Source: Gambelia wislizenii
Lineage: Eukaryota; Chordata; Lepidosauria; Squamata; Crotaphytidae
Direction of reading: 5' to 3'
DNA length: 64,000 nt
Assembly (NCBI GenBank): GCA_030847615.1
Contig: JAUMIR010000001.1
Coordinates: 444,098,687 to 444,162,686, forward strand
How positions within the stretch are numbered: the first letter of the stretch is position 1; every line of letters starts with the position of its first letter. Shown here piece by piece: positions 11,801-17,800 of the stretch. The position numbers and the translations under genes are program-made. The notes below the pieces were generated by a model. It did no database searches, was not told the DNA's origin, and saw nothing but the letters and a program-made list of their open reading frames with translations.

Positions 11801-14800
11801 CACCGGTAAACCCCAGTTGGGCTCTGGTGGGCATGTTCCCCTTCAGGAGCCACTGGACGTCCCCTCTTTTCCGCGGCCTTTCCGCTCACTGCGTCCTGCC
11901 AATGTGCCTTCACGGGCCCTGGGGAGCCTCCCCCTGCCAAGGGTCCATCCCCCTGATGGCTGTCCCCGCTGCTGCTTGCCACCATAGCTTGCCATGCGAT
12001 CAAAGTGATCCATGCTGCAAGCTGCAGCGGCAACTCCTTACTGGCCAGCATCAGCGGTGGAAGGTCCTCTGCCTCGCTGGCATCCTCCTCTTTCTCCCTG
12101 CTGAGGCCCGACGAGCCCTCACTGGCTCCGGAGGGCAAAGAGCTGGATGCGGCTGCGTGGTCTGCCTCCCCTGTGGAGGCCCCATCCCGCTCGCGGGCCA
12201 CTGTTTCACCCGCCGTGGAGCTCAACGTCCATCCCGTTGAGGAGGCACGGAGCTCCATGTCTCCCTGCTGGTCCCTGGTCCCAGAGAGGCCCAGGCCAAT
12301 CTCCTTGGAGGAGGAGAGATCTCTTCCGCGCACATGGTTGCGCATGGGGTCCACCATGATGGATCCTTTGTTCTAGCTGCAAAGTGCTGGAGCACTGAGA
12401 GCCTGCTTTGCCAACAGGCAGAACTGAACTGGGTAGGTTGGAGTTGGCTCCTCCTCCGAGGGGATTGTCTCTGCTTGTTTCTGATTTGTAGGTTGCCCTA
12501 TCTGTTAAACTGGAGGCGGAGCCAATACCCAAGAGGAAGGATCCCCTCCTCTTTCTGCTGGAAAAAGGAATATCTCAGTTCCCTAACCATTCTGAACATA
12601 GAGAGTCACTTCTCTTCACCCCTGCGTTAACTGTGTGAGACAGCCAATGAAGGGTTTTTTCCCAGACAGTTTATCAGATGGATAAATTATAATTTAATCA
12701 GTAACTGTTGAATTTATGATAGGACAACCTGTCAGGGCTAAATCAATATGGATATGTGATTATTTTTGCAAATAATAGGAATCCCCTCTTCCCCACAGGT
12801 GCTCATTTTTGAGAGTGGGTGTTCTAGTAATCCAGGCAGGAAGAAGAGGGAATGGTGGAAACTGTGGATAAGCTGCGCAAAGATTCTTCTCCTTTTTCTT
12901 CACAGACAAAATAATTTATAATAATAATAATAATAATAATAATTTGAGACCAAAACTTCTAGAAATAATGTTAGCTGACAAAAGAGCAAATACAGTAGAT
13001 AATCTCCTGCACTTGGTTTTAGGCAGGCACTGATGTCCATCTGGAACAAGGTCATACACTTATGGAATCTGTGGAAATTATTTCATGTGCAAGGTGGTTT
13101 GTAAACTTAATTTTGCTCATCTCTACAATTTTAGGTAGAACAGCTATTATAATTCCCACTTTACAGCAAATGGAGTCAAGATCAGGAAGCAAGTCCTCAC
13201 CAGATTATCTTTGATGAGCTGTTGATATCGTAGAAATACTTGCTGTCGACTTAGAATTGATGTCTCAGACCAGTTCTGGAATGATTTTTTGCATGAAGCT
13301 ACTGCTGCTTCCATCTCACTCTGTGTGGCTTTTGGGACACGACCAACCACTTCATTGGTGGCCTGTTAGAACAGCAAACCAAACATAACTGACCTTATAA
13401 TGAAGGGAGCAATCCTGACTGACTCAGACAACTATACAAGATTGGTAAAGAGTAAGGTGGAGCCCCCCCTCTACTGTTGGGGGAGAGAGTGCTGTTTCAC
13501 CAGAAACCCCCAAACCCTGACATAAAACAGTAAATCCCAAACTTTGCTGTTCCACACTGAACGTCAGCTGCAGAGACCATTCATTGGTAACAGATGACCT
13601 TGGCTGGTTCTGCAGAGGAATAAAAGAGAACCTAGCATATTTTGCTAGCAGCAAATGAACGTATGCTTCAGCCTCAGGTATTTCTCTTAAGAGACAAATT
13701 GTTTGAATGTCACTAAAGCTTCTACATAAAAGCAACTGTAATCTGATAAGAAGATTCAAGAGTACACCAAGCAAATTAAGATCATGCATCATACACTGAA
13801 GGTATCCACATTATGTCTTCCAGTTAACATCTAAATTAGCTTTAAGCCCAGGAAAATGATTCAGCCAAAAACCCTTCTCTTTCCCACTATGAAGAACCAT
13901 ATCACTTTGACGGCAATAAGAATTAGGAAAAAGATCAAAAATTTGTCTCTCAAAAATGTCAAGGTTCTTATATATAGCACTAAAACATTTTTTTCCTTTA
14001 AACACAACCAAAGACAGCTTCTGAAATTCAGGGTGTTTAGAAATACAACTTGGAGAATCACTATAAAACTTTTATTGTTCCTCCTTACACTGGTGAACTG
14101 CACAATCCAACTCAGAGAGAAGATGGGCACAAGGAAAACAACATCACTTACTGGGTTGTGAATATCAATCCATTCATTGCTTTTCGACTCAACAAACTTG
14201 CCATCTATGAACAGTTTGGTTGTTGGCTGTAGAATACAAAGTTCTGGTCAGTGCCATAACTTAATACCAACTAGATCACAATCTTCTATCTACTGACTAG
14301 AGAATTACACAACTATATTAATTCTATTTTTGCTCCTCTTATTAACCCTATAATTCTGTTTACATAGGCATCTCTCATTTATCTATTTTTGTTGTTGTGT
14401 GCCTTGAAGTCATTTCCAATTTATGGTGACCCTAAGGTGTTTTTCTGAGGCTGAGCATGGGTGACTTGCCCAAGGTCACCCAGTGGCTTTTCATGGGCTG
14501 AGTGGGATTCAAACCCTGGTCTCCAAAGTCATAGTCCAACACTCAAACCACTACACTACGCTGGCTCCTATTTTTCTATTTACTGCAGACTAAAACTAAT
14601 AAATAACCCTGAGTAAATGGGTAGACAATGACTGACAGTGCAATCCACAAGAAATGTAAAGCTGAAATGTTTGCACTAAGCACTTATGCCAATTTGTTTT
14701 TTAAAAAATAATAACCCAGTGTGTCCTCTTGCACCCACTGGTAGGAGTCTCTGTCTTAGTGCAGGATTGTTGTGAGCAAACTTGTGCTTCTCTAGCTTTA

Positions 14801-17800
14801 CTCACTGGGTGGGGTACAAGTGGCTTGCTATGCATAATGCAGCCTCTTTCCAGGAATGGACGGGAATGCCTGCAGAAGAATAGCCTGACAGTGCATGATG
14901 TGAACCAAAGAATTCTAAAAGCTTAATTCCCTGTCTGCTGCCCCCCCTCACTTAAACAGCAGAAAACAACTTACCACTGAAGAGGATGAAGAAAATGATG
15001 AAGAATGCCAGTTGAGAGTTATTTTCCTAGGGATCTGCAAGCAGAATAACAGAAAGAGAGAACTAACTCAATGTAGCAAAGAATATTCATACTGGGCAAC
15101 AGTTGGCAATGCACTCTCCCTGCCTGTTTTTACAGTCCCTTGAGGACCCCAGTAAAAAAAAGCATCACTTCCCCCTTAAAACAAGCCTATGCTTCCCATA
15201 CACCTTGTGTAAAAATGGAATCACATATGTAGAAGACTCCTGGAAACAAAATGTTATTTGTAAATAAGACATGTCGAAGCATGGACATTTTTAGAAGGAA
15301 AGCCTTGCTTTCTCTTACTGCTGCTAAATTCTGGCAACAAGACAGTGCCAATGTGGCTCCGTTTCCCAGAAGTTGCTCACCCCAATGTAGGATCTCTACA
15401 AGGAGACCCTGTTACCTGAAATTCTCCCAGGGCTTGGTGTAGGTTTCCCCCCACCCGAACTGCAGTAGTTTACTATTACGATGATTTAATTATAATACAG
15501 GTGGGTCACATGACATTTTGAGGAGCCGCTTAAGTAAAAAGAGCCAAGAAATATACACTATAAATTTAAACTGTAGAAAAGATAAGTAACTTTGAACAAC
15601 TCAGGAATGCTGATTGTTTATTCCTGCACAGCAGGGGGCTGGACTGCATGGCCTTTGTGGTCTCTTCCAACTCTTATGATTCTATGAACTTCAGCCTTAT
15701 GGACTTTACATCACTGTCTCTTCAATATTACCGTATATTACAATGTGTTTCCCTTTGCTAGACTATTCTCCCTTATTGCTGATTCTTTCTCTATATTCAT
15801 TTATATACCACCATTTCCCCAGAACTAGGACTCAAGGCCTTCTGAGTAGCTGCTCCCAGGCTTTTGGAACACAACTCCCAGGGAGACTGAAATGGCTCCC
15901 TCCTTGTCCTTTCATTGGCAGGTGAAAACTTTTCTATTCCACCAGGCTTTTGGGAACTGACTACAAGGGCCTTTCATAGTAGGGTTTTCTTTTGCTTTTT
16001 TAATGGATTTATTTTAAATGGTTTAATTGTATAGGTAGTTTAATCACACCTTAAGAATAACATTTTGTATGATGTTACTTATATGTATTGGTATGTAGAT
16101 ATTTATTTTATTTTAAATTTATTTTAATTTAGGTAAGCAGCCTTGAGTCCTAGTTTTAGAAGAAAGGTGCGATATAAATGGATAAATAATAATGTGATCT
16201 CTTCCAGTCTTTACAGAGGAGGCAATAGTAAAATACAGCAGTCAGTTTACTTCAAACACAGCACAAATGCCCAAGAGCACAGAAAACAAACAGCACATTG
16301 TCACTTCAAAGACACTTTGCTTTTAGGATCTATGATCCATACATACGTCTCTATGATCCATACATTAATTTCATATGGACACAAGTTATTTAGCAACATG
16401 ATGGCTTTATAGCACTGAACTGTCTAATTTTAAAAAAAGGGGGGGAAGTAAAATGATTACCACATTCCCTCTAAACCACCCAACTTTGACCCTTAAATCT
16501 CAAAATCAAGTTACATTCAAGGTTGCTATCTCAGCCAGCCTTATCAGCATGGAATGTTACAGGACTCACTTCCAAGAACGTATATACTGTACAGTAGGAA
16601 TCCAGTACATACCAGCAATTACAACCTCCAATCAAAGTGTTTTGGAGAAGTACAGTTGTCCCTCCATATTCACGGATTTGGCATTCACGGATTTAAGTAT
16701 TCACGGCTTGAAAATATTCTTAAAAAAATAATAATCCAAAAAGCAAACCTTGATTTTGCCATCTTATATAGGGGACATCATTTTGCTATGCCATTGCATA
16801 TAATGGGACTTGGGTATTCACGGGGGGGTCCTGGAACCAAACCCCAGCGAATGTGAAGGGACAACTAGAGTCTAAAATGGATGGAGACCATGTACCCCTC
16901 CAGATATCGTTGCACCGCAACTAACATCACGAATCACCTATCACTGTGGTGGTTACAGCTGATGGGTGCAATCCAAGAAATACCCTGAATGGCCCCCATA
17001 CCCCACCCCTGTTCTAAACAAAGCAGCTTTGCTTTAGTTCCTAAGGTAGTGATAGGCAACCTTTTGAGCTTGGTGTGTCAAACTTCACCAAAAAACTGAG
17101 CATAACTCGGGTGGTGTGTCACTCTGAGGAAAAAACATTATTTCGCAATATTTATTGTTTAAATAACATAAATGTATACAGTTGCCCCTCCACATTCGCA
17201 GCTTTCACTCTCACGGTTTTGATTATTCGCGGTTTGCTCAGCAAGCACCCCATTTAAATCAGCTTCTCTCCCCCTCCCATTCAAGGGAGAGGAGCTGATT
17301 TAAACGGAGTGCTTGCAGAGCAAGCCAGGCGCTCAACTCCCCCCTCTCCTGGGGCTTGGCTCCATTTGGGGGCGGGGGGAGAGCCAAGACCCCGGGAGAG
17401 CGGGGAGTTGGCGGGAAAGGTGCTTTTTAGCTCCCCCGCCCTTCCCAAAGCCGCTATTGAGCTTTCTCAGCCTTGTTGTGGCTTTGGGATGGTGGGGGTG
17501 GCTGAAAAACCTCTACGCCGCGCTCCCTCCACTCCTCCCAACCTTCTCGAAGAGGCTATATGGGGCTCTCAGTCCCCAGAGCCCCTTCAGGAAACCCGGT
17601 GAGAGGCTGGCCAGACTCTCTCCCCCCCTCCTGTTGCCTTCTCTGGCCTTCCCGAGGCGGCTCCGGGATTTCAAAGCCCTGGAGCCTCCTCGGGAAGGCT
17701 GGGGAGAGGCTGGGCAGACTCCCTCCCACCACCTTCTCCGGCCTTCCCAAGGGGGCTCTGGGGTTTCAAAGCCCCAGAGCCTCCTCGGGAAGGCCGGGAA

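Larger units (their letters stand above)
7377..12575 (-). mobile_element. DIRS-type tyrosine-recombinase retrotransposon (element 1), near full length
   Basis: The 5.2-kb element lies in ALDH6A1 intron 4, transcribed in the same direction as the gene. Terminal inverted repeats are at 7377-7548 and 12425-12575. An internal complementary region at 7638-7735 has one half that is the reverse complement of the left end, while the other half matches the inverted right end. On the minus strand the order is gag (12357 to 10667), RT and RNase H (10618 to 9262), a methyltransferase-like region and a tyrosine recombinase (to 7826), which is the canonical DIRS order. Frameshifts split most domains, so it is probably inactive. 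DIRS elements integrate through a circular intermediate without target duplication, and none is evident. Confidence 0.92.

Noticed and set aside
12005..12376. Plus-strand frames opposite DIRS element 1 gag
   Set aside because: GC-rich antisense shadows of the minus-strand gag frame.
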